A DNA stretch of 64,000 nucleotides. It comes from Branchiostoma floridae (taxonomy: Eukaryota > Chordata > Leptocardii > Amphioxiformes > Branchiostomatidae). Where the stretch lies: NCBI RefSeq assembly GCF_000003815.2, contig NC_049983.1, positions 3,356,282 through 3,420,281 on the forward strand, given 5' to 3'. Made by a program: the position numbers and the translations under genes. This document shows positions 33,701-44,699 of this stretch, piece by piece; position 1 is the stretch's first letter; each line of letters opens with the position of its first letter. The notes beneath the pieces were generated by a model. It ran no database searches. It saw only the letters and a list, made by a program, of their open reading frames with translations, and was not told where the DNA came from.

Positions 33701-36700
33701 GACGTCCTCGTTCGTTAGGCTAGAGAAATTTGAGTACAGGTTGTCAAAGACCTGCAGGTCTGTCTGACGATCTTTATCTGTTGTTTTGTCTTTGAATTCC
33801 ATTCCTCTCTTTGTCTCTACTTCCACTTTAACATGGCATAGTTGTTGTTGGTCAGTGTTTTGCTCGACTCTCTCCTTGGCGCTTGGAATCACCAATGTAG
33901 TTTGTTGACATTGAATGGAACAATCATTTTTCGTAGATAAGCCACTGTTCTTGAACTCCATGCTTTTGTCCGAACGGTCGATATCCGGGCTTGCTCGCGG
34001 ACTATGAGTGATGCTGCCAAATCCGGTGTTGGAACTTTCTGCATTATTTTGCTGTTGGCTCAGTTCTGTAACCCTGTCAGCTGCGTGTACGGGCGCCTTT
34101 CGCAATTGTCTTTCTACATGTTTCTCCAGTGTAAAAGAAACCTCCTTGTGGCGTTCTGACCTCTTGCTTAGCGACCGACGACTTGTTTTCGTTCTGGTCG
34201 GCACATCATCAAGCTTCGACAGCTGTGGTGGTTTTAAAAGAGGTTTATTAGAATTAAGATCGAATCTAACGTTTGGCATTGCATGGCTGTACTGATTACT
34301 TTTAAGGAATGTTAGGGTCGAGATATATAATGGCGTTCTGCTAACCTTCCCTAACGTTGAAGTTGTTTAGCACAAAGGAACCTATTACGCTAAACATAGA
34401 CATACAGTGTAGACTTTTGTCAATGCAGTTGTTACTGTTTGTGTTGCAAATTAGCAAATATCCTTTTTGCTGTGCACATGCATCGAGCAATAAAAACCTA
34501 GAGTTATGAAACTAGCTATGGGTACGTGCAACACAAACAATCAAATGCAACGATAAATTGTAGTTGACGTCTGGAAGGTACATGTACAGTTTGTATACCG
34601 CACCTTTCCATGAGTGCCGGATTTGGATCGCCCCTGCGCACGCCGAAGTCGCGATGAGCGTTTCTTCTTAATGTACTTAATCATACAAGCACAGCAGATA
34701 CACGCTGCCGCCATCAGCACCGGTACCCCGGTCATGATGACAACTGAAACGTACATTTATTTAAAGAAAGGCATGCTGACATGATTATGGATGACATCTC
34801 TACGTATACGTGCATAAATTTTCGGCCTTTTCAAAAAAGCTTTTGATCATACTGTAAATCGTACAAAGTGTTCAATCATAAAACCGTTCAATCATAAAAC
34901 GGATAGTAATGTCATAGAATACCAGATCAAATTCAAAGTAAAAAAGAAGATGTGAAACGACAAAACAAAAACGAGATCATAATATACAATATACCGAACT
35001 TTGTGTGATTATTAATTTTTTCAACCTTTCTGACTATTTTTTGCCAAACTTTTTTTTATTCATATAGGTTTCCCAAAGGATGCCATCCATACAATCAAAT
35101 CAACATGGCATAATGCAGTAACCTGTGATCAGAAAAACTATTTGAGCTGGAGGGTGTATCTAGGCAATGATCCAAAAGTATGCAAGACGTACTTTTAAAT
35201 TTACTGCAGGATGATGCCATAAACATTATTGTCCAGATTCACTTATTCTAAAGAATATGTAGTTAATAGTAAAATTGTAAAGTTGAATGTACAATTAAGA
35301 GCAAAGCGGTTCAGATCACGTTGAATCAAGAAAGCACCTAATGCATTCGTTAGTTCTCAAAGATAATGCAGATCATCTTTCCTTGCATTTTGTGCAATCG
35401 TATTGCCACGTGACTGTGGGATTAAAATCCAAGTCCTATAACAGAAAGCATCAAAATCGTTGAACTGTTTCGACGTTACACTATCGACGTTTCACTTTTA
35501 TTCAATTATCAATAGACACATAATTGGAACTTAACCAAACTCCAGACTGGAGGGTTAACGTCAGGTAACTCCCAAACGACATGTGCTAGGACAGCCAAAC
35601 TTGTTGACTTTTCCTAGAATATTGTTGGTAATACTTTACAAGAAATAGAGTTTAAGATAATTATTTTTCGTGTTGCCATGACAATAGAATTCTGAAAGGC
35701 ATATTTTCAAAAATTCAATAATGTTGGTTTAAACAATGGGATTTTAAGAGCAAATGTCTGTAACGATCAAACAATGGTGGCAAAGGTAAAAAAATCGATT
35801 TGGCTCATAGTTTGCAAAGTGATAGTACTTGGTCCACAATCCCTCAAAATAGCTTTCTTTTAGATCAAAACTCCTTGTGGCCATGGTAATGGGCCAACAA
35901 ATTTTTCTGATTATTTTCCCCAATTTCCGCATCTCAAAAACACGGAAATTGGCATGGTTTACGGCAATGTCACTCCAACACCTTTTATTGTATCGTCAAA
36001 ACAAAACAATATCTGAAAAGACCAACATTTTGGCTTTTTAAAACTAAGATTGTTGTGAAATTTCTAACGAGATAAAATTGAGTTCTGGGGAAGCATCAAA
36101 ACAATACAATGTTTCAAGCTTCAAAATAACGTAATTTTTGGCCCAACTTTGTAACGCTATAAGTGCCGCTCTGGTATTTTTTTTACTTGAAAATTGTACC
36201 CTGTATAGATGATATATACATCTATCAAAGGCATTGTTGCAAAATTTCGGGTCTTGTTTAGTTGTCACGGGGTCGTCCTTTTTTGCGTTTGAGGAAAATT
36301 GTGAATTCTAGCCATGTTCAAAGTACTACATGTGGCAAAGTGAAACAGAATTCTAATTCAACTTCTTGTCAAAGGGAGATGTATGTATTGCCTATTTCAT
36401 AAATGCTTAAAGAGTTTTAGATCGTGATGTTTGGTCAAGTGGTTGTCCCTGAAAGTAGGCCACTTTTTTGCGTTTGGAAAAATTGTGAATTTTAGCCATG
36501 TACAAAGTGCTTTATGTGACAAAGTGAATTAGAATTCTAATTCATCTTCTTGTCAAAGGGAGACATAGATTTTGCCTATCTAATAAATGATTGCAGAGTT
36601 TTGAGCCATGAAATTTAGTCACGTGGTTGTTACTGCTTCCATATTAATATCGAGTACAATTAAATGTAACATTAATAATAACAAATTCAAAATTTATGCT

Positions 36701-39700
36701 AATGTGGTGAAATATTTGGTCAAAATTCAAGATGGCTGACAGTATGATGATGAAAAGTATAATCAGCCTATTTTAAGTCGGATTTCATCACTACTTTGTC
36801 TCTTCTTACAAAAAAACATACATGTGAACGTGTGCAATCCGTTTTCATGGGATTTTAGGATTATATGTTAAAATATGTATCTTAAGACGTTGATGATCCA
36901 AGATAGCTGTTTGAAAGTGAGAACTGAAATACATATAACGTCAATTTGACGTCGTTGTGATGACCTTTGACAATAAACGTCTTGAAGACATCAATGTGAT
37001 AAGAAACCCTGTATTGTTGGATTTTTGTGTGATACCTTTAGGTATTTTTGGGAATTCCCCGTTTTAGTCAATAAAATCAATTAACGACGTCCTAATTACG
37101 TTATATTACGTCAAAATGCTATCATACTATTAGAAAACTTAAGAAGCACATTACTCCCTGCAAATTTGGTGATCGTACAGTAAGCCGTTTTCAATTACGA
37201 GGGGGGGATGACACTCACAAGGCGAGGTATTACCAAAAAAAAGCCCAGTCTGGATTTGGTTAAGTAAGTGTAACTACCTTAACTTTACTGTTTATCACAT
37301 GAATGGACATCAGTTAAACAGTACGTAGAACCTTACCACATAGAGTATCGTTCAAGATGGTACAACTCCTTTTATAACTTACGCACAACTTCCATTCCGA
37401 TTCGTACATAGGGAGGGCCCGGGTTCATTTCGAAGTCAAGGCGAGTTGCTGCCCATACATGGTAAGAAGACGAGGTATTACTTGGTTGATAACTGACGGA
37501 GCAGTTATAAGTACCGACATCCCACAAAACTGCTGCACTTAGCCTTAGGGTAACGGTCTTTGTGATGACTCCCTGTCCTTGCCAGTGGGTAATTCTGTCA
37601 TAGAACAAGGGAGCAAAAATCATGAGATATTATTTGCTTATCATTCGTTCTCAGTGAAATGTAAAAAAATACAATTTTTTTGTTCGAAAAATAAATCGAC
37701 TTAGCATGAAATTTCATCTGTGTTGGTAAATGACATTGTGGAAAAAACTAAACTTTAAGTAACCAACACCAAGTTAGCTTGGGACTTACCCCAAATTTTC
37801 AGCCGACTCCGTCAGCCTTGTTCACGGAATGGACCCGTCTGCTGTAGCTTCCGGACGTGACGTCAGGGACACACGACTGCAGCAGAGGGTCGTAAATGTT
37901 CTATGGTTTACCAAAAGTTTATAAGGGAACACCACTGAGACCCATTGTCAGCTCTATCGATTCGAATACATATAACGTTAAGTGTTCGAAATTTCTCGCT
38001 GAGATCCTCTCCCCGTTGGTAGGCAGATACCAACACCATGTAAAGAACTTAAAACACATCGTTGAACTCATAAAAGATTAGAGAGTAGAAGATGAGGAAT
38101 TGCGCTCGTACGATGTAACAGCCCTGTTTACATCTGTCCCTGTTGGCAAAGCTTGTAAGGTATTATTAGAGAGACTGAAAGAAGATCAAAGCTTGTCACA
38201 ACGCACTACATTAAAGCCTGCCCAGATTGTTAATTTATTGAACACTTGCTTAAAGTGCACTTACTTTGTCCATGATTCGATTTACTACCAGCAGATCCAC
38301 GGGGCCGCTATTGGGTCCCCAGTGTTCCCTATAGTGTGTAATCTTTACCTAGAACACCTTGAACAAGTTGCTCTTAGCACTGCACCCTACCCACCTTTAT
38401 GGTGGTATAGATATGTGGATGACACTCATACTAAACTTAAGAAAGCGTACTCTGAGGAATTCACTGACCATTTGAACAGTCTAGATCCGGACATTAAGTT
38501 CACTTTTGAACAACAGCAGAACAACTCCTTAGCTTTTTACCGTGTTAAAAGAGGACGGCTCTCTTCAGATTAGAATATACAGAAAGAAAACCCACACTGA
38601 TCAGTACTTAAACTTTTCCTCCAATCACCCACTAGACCACAAAGTAGGCATCATTCGCACGCTGTTCCATCGGGCAGAGACCATTATCACTGATCCTCAG
38701 GACAAAGAGGAGGATCACGTGATACAGTCCCTAAACTGTATGGATACCCCGATTGGGCAATCAAAAAGGCAACTACACCTATGCCACCCCAGTCATTACA
38801 AACAAAGAAACACACAGAGGAGCGGAGGAGGCTGTGTACATTCGCGCCCACATTGCTGAACAGAGACGAGGGCCGACACAGGTTATCTGGCATTTACGAC
38901 CCTCTGCTGCAGTCGTGTGTCCCTGACGTCACGTCCGGAAGCTACAGCAGACGGGTCCATTCCGTGAACAAGGCTGACGGAGTCGGCTGAAAATTTGGGG
39001 TAAGTCCCAATCTAACTTGGTGTTGGTTACATAAAGTTTAGTTTTTTCCACAATAAATCGGCTTATTTTTCTAATTTTCTTATTCTAACCATAGCCAAAA
39101 AATGGCAACTTATGATTTTCTTATCCATTGGTTATGTATTACAGGGCATCAATAATTATATTTTGACAATTATGCATGGTTCACAAACAACTACGCAAAC
39201 ATTCGCCATGACTTACCCCCTTAGAGTAATATAATCACTCGATTTACCATAGCCCCAAACCCGAAAAATCCCCGTAAAGACCCCCGTCTCACGGCTCGCG
39301 TTATGAATGGCCGAATTAGACGACGATTGTTTTAGAATAAGTAGATGTTCATCTCTCGAGCCAATTCACAAGACCCACTGCGCATAGATGTTATTGCGCC
39401 TTAAAAATGACTAAAATTTACAGTGATAAAAATTTTGCTTTCAATGGTTCAGGTATCCCCTAGCAATACCTCTTAACTTTAATGCATCGTCTTCAACTTT
39501 TGGTCTGTAGCACATTAGAACCCATTCTATATAGAAATGGAAAACTTATGCTCGTACCTTTATCAGATTTATCAGGATAGCCATCGAAATTTCAGTCATT
39601 TTCAGCCATAAATTGTTGGATTTTAGAGGGACTCTGAGGGGGGTCCCAGAACGCCATAACGAAAAATAGCTGAAGGGTTTTAACTATATGGCTGTTCATA

Positions 39701-42700
39701 GTTTCGCATACCTATCACACATCAAAAGTTTGAGTCCTTTTGGCCGACCCCCATCTTCCGGCCTCTGCCTGGTTTTGCCTGGTTTTCTTGTGCAATGACC
39801 CTTAATTTTGTGACTTTTTGCCATTTTCTTTACCCAAAATGACATTTTTTGCTCCTGTACCCTCTTTTTACAACCAAATGACCTAAAATTTTGTATTGGA
39901 GTGCCCTCCAGAAATGCGCACATGGATTCAATAACAATTTGGGCATAGATTTCAATAAAATGCTTAATTTTGGCTCCTGTACCCTCGTTTCACAACCAAA
40001 TGACCTGAAATTTGGTAAAGGGTGCTTTAGATATCTATTCAAATTACCCATGGATAGTTTTTTTGCATAAACCACTTGAAAATGATATATTTAGGCATTT
40101 TTTGTCATTTTCCAATGGTCAGAGAGGTCAATGACCCCAAGGTCGTTGAGCCCCACCTGCAGACTGCACGTGCACATGACTATATAACTTAATAAAAAAA
40201 TTATTTGGCAACCTATTCGCGTAGCCTGACTCACTATCCTGAGGAGGATTTGGCAGCCAATCAGCGAGCCTTTTGTTATCTGGAAGAATCCATTCCTGCT
40301 CGGAGGGGTTAATTGTTTTTAATTTCATCTTTGGACTAGTGACTATGTAAAGTCTTTCAGTGGGAGTATTTTTGGACTGGTCTATTTTGCAAGTTTACAT
40401 GTGCTGGAATAGTCCATTCTTACAAGGAGGTGGCATTAAAAAATAAATCATTTTTGGACTTCCATGATTATGTCAAAGTCCTATTTTAGCGGATGTATTC
40501 TTGCACTGGTACACTTTACATATATATAGGCGTATCACAGGAAGAGTCCAGATCCTTACCCAGGTGTCTCTTCCCAGCGGTCGCCGTAGTCAGACCTCTG
40601 GAGCCCTTCAGGCGGTAACCAGGCAACGTCAAATATCCCCAGCCAATGTACAAGTGGGGTGGATGTCAAGTTGCTTAAATCCACGATTTTTGCCTGACAC
40701 GTGAACACCACCTCTTCCGTTGATCTGTTCCAATGTATCACACTCGGGTGTGCTGTCACTGACAGTGCAAACGTCTTCTCGCCTGCAACAGAAGAAGTAG
40801 ATGCGAATTTATGCATTTATATATATACATCTTTCATAGGTATTACCGACTTAAGTTCCACGACTCCATACCTCCACCAATTATATTTAGTTTCCTTAAC
40901 TTTGCCAATGATAGTGTGACGGATAGAAAATAGTGAATTATACTTTATGTTGAAATATAGTTTAACTGTGGTTTAGCTGTAGGTAACAGGAAATGAGTAC
41001 AAGACATTGTAGTCATGGCCAGTTCCTGGGACAGGCCAGGCCGGTTTGCCTCAGTAATAGGTGAACTATCTGGGTCAAATCCCAGTAGGGGAGGGTATTC
41101 CCAGTGTTCGGTTGTGACGTAGGACTAGATAGACTATGCCCATATTTGGTACAGATGAGCCCTTGGTTCCTTTTATGGACATAGAAGAACCAGGAAATCT
41201 TAGAAACCTTCTTATGACAAGAAACTTAGGAATGTTGTGACTAATATTGTGTAGGAAGACTTCCTGTCTTCCTTGGTATATAAGGAGACAGAAACTCTCA
41301 GTCAGGGAGTTGCTGGAGGTAATGGCTGGAGTCAGTTGACCAAAGATGTAGTTGGTTTGTGTCCGTGTTGGTGACCGGCAACATTTGTCTGAAGTAAGTC
41401 TGTTCTGTAGTTAACACAACGCAATGTCCTAACCGGTAATAATGTTCTGAAGTAGTAATGTCCCAGTAACTTGTCAGTATCTTGATATTATCTGTGCCAT
41501 ATAGTATGTGATAGCCCTGTTTGTGTTTAATATTAGCTATGTAAATAAATGAGTTCTATGTGCAACGTCCCTATGTGGCTAATCATTTCTGAATTCTCTC
41601 ATCCTATGTAACATAAGTCTAAAATTCCTGTCAGTAACCACAGTATAATCGACGTAAAACTGGAGAGGCAACATTTGCTTTTCTTGTAGCCTTTTGTCAA
41701 GCTACTGGCACAAAACACTTTACTATTAGGCGCGCACTATCATATATGCGAGTGTAAACAAAGAAAAGAATGGCTATCCGCTTACGGTTGATCAGGTCAT
41801 TAATATAATTTGTTTTCTATTTGCTTTTTGGACAGACGAAGACAGTGTGGCAATGCACTCAGGCTAATAACTTATATTAACAGTGCCACATACACAGTAC
41901 AGACAAAAAGTAAAGTTAGTCTTTTCTTTTACCTCCCCAACCGAAGACAATTAGCCATTTCTACATCTGGGTGAAGTTAGGAAGGTCGTGCAAAGTACCT
42001 TTCCCAAGGGCACAACGTCGGGGGCACAGCGGGTATCGAACTCGGGACTAGATTCTGAGCAGAACGCTCTACCAGTTACGCCACACACGACGCCACGCCA
42101 CGTATTAACATAATTAGTGCAACTATGATCATTTATTGAATTACTGCGATAATATATATGTTTGGTGAAATTTCCTGCCATACATTCCTGCCATTCTTTT
42201 TTTCCTGAAATAGATATAGCATGGCCATTTGTAAGACAAGTTTGACCCACATTGTTAAATGACAATTGTTAATTGTTAATACACAAATATTGCATTACTA
42301 AATCTGCCACAGTAGATCTTTTTAGTTTCAGGGAAAACATCAATGTAACTTGATTCTTGTGTAATGCATATTAGGTCATTTTTCAAAACAATTTCTGCTT
42401 ATCTCCACATACGCTGCATCACGAATTATCCTATATCAAACACCATTAAAATACCAAAAATGTCAATGAGCCAGACAGCGACGGCTTCCTCGAGTGACGC
42501 TTAAACCGATCGTAGCGAACAACCCTCCTACCTAGTAAACAAAATAACTTTTACAACAAAATATACCCTTTAGTTTATGGAGATGATAATTACTATTTCT
42601 CAAGGGTGTCTAATCTTTAAATTCAATGTACAACGCCAGTCTATTTAAGTCATAGAACGTTACAAACTAGGAAGGCAATATCATAAAGAAAATGCAGAAT

Positions 42701-43011
42701 ACCAGAAATACCATTTGAGTCGCCACTGAGGTGTCGCTAAAAAGGCTCGCTCTTGAGGCGTTACCAAAATAGACGCAAAAGAGAGAATTGGGGAGTGTGA
42801 GAGAAGAAGAACACATAGCAAAACAATAGTTTTCTCTACGAGAAACGAGAGACAAAGCCAATAACCCCAGAAAAGTGTTCCACAACAGTGTTTTTAGGAT
42901 GCTTGTCTTACCTTCTTGTATGTAGAGTCTGTCAACAGCACGTACAGGTTGCCATGGGATAAGGAGTGCGAGGGTCGTTAAAAACCAAATCTGAGCGAAG
43001 GCCGACATCAT
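30745..43011 (-). CDS. UNC5-like receptor: signal peptide, one Ig, TM, ZU5, UPA, death domain
   Basis: Nine exons: 43011-42912, 40782-40560, 37594-37383, 34743-34604, 34222-33128, 32867-32715, 32165-31989, 31734-31499, 31174-30745. Every border is GT/AG, all phases fit, and the sum is 2766 bp, 922 codons with the stop. Residues 1-25 are a signal peptide ending QPVRA. An Ig-like domain follows, with cysteines near 62 (VVFTC) and 139 (DVGTYNC) and several N-glycosylation sites. The TM is about 179-203 (VIMTGVPVLMAAACICC), followed by KKKRSS. ZU5 is about 417-520 (FDHTGGHLPLP, LFVPPGAIEDG), UPA about 557-700, the death domain about 733-825 (ILPLEVRHEMCVLL, NDWRMMAEKLEI, IGRPDVQELIKNVL), and a Ser-rich tail ends at 921. 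UNC5 netrin receptors share this cytoplasmic half but have two Ig and two thrombospondin repeats; UNC5CL lacks an ectodomain. It probably signals to apoptosis or NF-kB routes; the ligand is unknown. An alternative start at 34279 would give a soluble ZU5-UPA-death form. Confidence 0.88.
31317..31339 (+). other. G-quadruplex motif in intron 8
   Basis: Four runs of at least three G separated by single T bases (GGGGGGGTGGGGGTGGGGG then TGGG). The G-rich strand is the template strand of the UNC5-like gene. Confidence 0.8.
32231..32679. mobile_element. MITE family B copy filling intron 6
   Basis: The left end CAGTCAAACCTGCCCAAG and right end CTTGACTG with inner GGTAGTCGTTTGGACAG are inverted, with TA on both flanks. 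The interior matches 12207-12673. It makes up most of the 549-bp intron between exons 6 and 7 of the UNC5-like gene. Confidence 0.8.
32920..33060. repeat. degenerate Penelope-type arm in intron 5
   Basis: AAATTAGACTCAATCAAATT, GGTCTTTGTCAAGGAATGAAC and CCACTGCTGCCGTGACT align in order with parts of 6590-6885 and with the 37728 arm. It fills about half of the 259-bp intron 5. Confidence 0.5.
34880..35115. repeat. dispersed repeat copy in intron 4
   Basis: Resembles 29930-30180 as described there; the family is not recognised. Confidence 0.4.
35120..37380. other. intron 3 of the UNC5-like gene, with an internal tandem duplication
   Basis: AT-rich and without exons. A block of about 187 bp is present twice, at 36278-36464 and 36465-36640 (TTTTTGCGTTTG, AATTGTGAATT, TTAGCCATG, GTCAAAGGGAGA), diverged by perhaps a fifth. 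The 37180-37260 part resembles other repeats with a poly-G run. Confidence 0.55.
37728..37887 (-). repeat. left inverted arm of the Penelope-like element
   Basis: Nearly identical to 38902-39053 in reverse complement, including CAGCCGACTCCGTCAGCC, GTCTGCTGTAGCTTCCGG and GACGTCAGGGACACACGACT. Confidence 0.85.
38902..39053 (+). repeat. right inverted arm of the Penelope-like element
   Basis: It contains CTGACGGAGTCGGCTGAAAA, a hairpin-forming run that resembles a hammerhead core (CUGANGA, stem, GAAA), followed by TTTGGGGTAAGTC. Confidence 0.85.
39060..40555. other. intron 2 of the UNC5-like gene, left part
   Basis: No exon. At 39830-40075 a block with GCTCCTGTACCCTC and CAACCAAATGACCT is present twice with a period of about 125 bp. 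Confidence 0.5.
41112..41612 (+). mobile_element. candidate solo LTR, intron 1
   Basis: A stretch starting TGTGACGTAGG and ending ATGTAACA contains a TATA box (GGTATATAAGG near 41274) and, about 270 bp later, an AATAAA signal (41544), in the order of a retroviral-type LTR. No coding part and no certain target duplication were found. Confidence 0.4.
41960..42110 (-). mobile_element. tRNA-derived SINE
   Basis: Read on the minus strand, a tRNA-like head has box A TGGCGTAACTGGTAGAGCG, an anticodon-arm-like stretch and box B GAGTTCGATACCC, followed by the conserved body TTGTGCCCTTGGGAAAGGTA. The body is shared with 9355-9755. Mutated tRNA arms and the attached body argue against a functional tRNA gene. 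Confidence 0.8.
42265..42911. other. intron 1 of the UNC5-like gene, right part
   Basis: AT-rich, with no exon or repeat recognised. Confidence 0.5.
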
Positions 43012-43019
43012 TTTTCACT

Positions 43020-43520
43020 AGCCTGAAAAATTCAATTAAAAAATAATTGATATCACGTCACACCATTCAAGGTGCTTTAAGATGGTATTCCCTATATGCT
43101 AAGTGTCTCTACCATGGTTACTGGAACAGACATTACATTGTGCTCGTACAAAGGCACTCTGAGTCAAATTAGAATCTTGTTATTGTTCACACTGACATAC
43201 GATGTTCAAACATGTTATAACCGCCGAGTTTCTTTGCGAAAGGGAATGAAAGAGACTGGGCAGTTATGATAAGATTAAAATTCAGGCTACGGTGATTAAT
43301 GCATTTGCTCCCTAATACCTACTAACCTAGTCCCTTGACCTCAAAAATCTTGAGTCGGCCTCGTAGTCGTAGAGAAACCAGCTTTTTGTCGTCGGTTCCT
43401 CACAGATTGTTTTTAATCTGCGAAGAATAAATAAAAAATACATCGTATACACACAAGCATTACTGAACCATGTGCATATTTATGTCGCACTGTACTACAA
43501 TGGAAGCCTAGTTATGATAA
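43020..43520. other. upstream region of the UNC5-like gene
   Basis: Should contain the 5' UTR and promoter, but no TATA box in a convincing position and no upstream exon are visible. Confidence 0.35.
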
Positions 43521-43524
43521 ATCA

Positions 43525-44646
43525 GCATACCAAAAATCATGATGATCCTTTGATCCATTCTTGACTTATTCTCTTTCAAAGTCTTTAAATACACCTCTTA
43601 CTCTCTTCCCTCTTTCTCAGTTACATATGTGACAACTTTGATGAAAGTACTATAATGGAATGCAGTGGATTTATGAACTTATGAACCTAATCAATTATGC
43701 AAATTAGCTGTTAATTTGCATAATAAGTATCACATTATATAAGTCTTCACTTAGGCTATCTACATGCCAAAAATCATGACGATCCGTCAACATGTTCATA
43801 TTTTCTCATTAATTATGCAAATGAGATCATCATTTGCATGATAAATATGTATTGACATTTCTCTCTTTCTCAGCTACATATGTGACAAGTTTTAAAGTCC
43901 TATCATTGAATGTAATGAATTTATAAAATATCCTCAATAATTATGCAAATTAGCTGTTGATTTGCATAATTGGTATCTCATTATGTAGGTCTTCACCTAC
44001 GCTACCTACATACCAAAAAACATGATGACCCGTCAACACGTTCATATTTTCTCATTGATTATGCAAATGAGGTCATCATTTGCATAATTGATATCTATCG
44101 ACATTTCTCTCCTTCCCAGCTACATATGTGACAAGTTTGAAAGTCCTATCATGGAATGCAGTGGATTTATAATTTTTCTCATCAATTATGCAAATTAGCT
44201 GTTGATTTGTATAATTAGTATACCATTATGTAAGTCATCACTCATTCTATCTACATACCAAAAATCATGATGATCCGTCAACACGTTGTGGAGTTATTCT
44301 CGTCCAAAGTTTGGAAGGAATTCGGCGCCTGCAGTTCCAAAAAAGCCGCTAGGGGGCCCAAACTCATAGCACTTACTTTCTGCCTCGAGGGCTATCTACC
44401 ACTCAAAAAACATGATCACAGCATGTCCAGAACAGGAGATATCAAAAATTGAGGTTCTGCTGCAGTACCTTAGCAAGCCGCTAGGGGGCCCATTATCAAA
44501 CTTGACCTTCGTTTTCCCGACTCCTACCCACCTACCAAATATTATTGGGATCCATTTAAGGCTTCTTGAGTTATACTGTTAACACACAGACAGACAGACA
44601 GACTCACAAGCCTAAAACATAACCTTAGCCATTCTGGCAAAGGTAA
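43525..44646. mobile_element. copy of the AT-rich TIR-element family
   Basis: Highly similar to 52895-54020 over its length, including CAAAAATCATGATGATCC, repeated ATTATGCAAAT motifs, GCTAGGGGGC blocks, a short CAGA tract and the end CATTCTGGCAAAGGT. Related to the interior of 13861-16053. Confidence 0.75.
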
Positions 44647-44699
44647 CAAACTTTCCTATTGAAGCAAGCCCGCTTTGTCTTGTACCTGAGCATTGCATT

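Larger units (their letters stand above)
37728..39053 (+). mobile_element. truncated Penelope-like element with inverted arms, intron 2
   Basis: The coding core at 37896-38860 shows Penelope-type reverse transcriptase: YGLPKVYKGTPLRPIVSS, SYDVTALFTSVPVGKA, IHGAAIGSPVFPIVCNLYLE, the catalytic YVDDT, then, in a shifted frame, YRKKTHTDQYLNFSSNHPL and a following HK.G..RTL block. The N-terminus and the C-terminal GIY-YIG endonuclease are missing, and at least two frameshifts are present. Both flanks (37728-37887 and 38902-39053) are nearly identical in inverted orientation, as is common for Penelope-like elements. It is inactive and lies opposite to the host gene. Confidence 0.85.

Noticed and set aside
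41985-42085. A functional tRNA gene on the minus strand
   Set aside because: Boxes A and B are present, but the arms do not form a complete cloverleaf by eye and the sequence continues into a SINE body.
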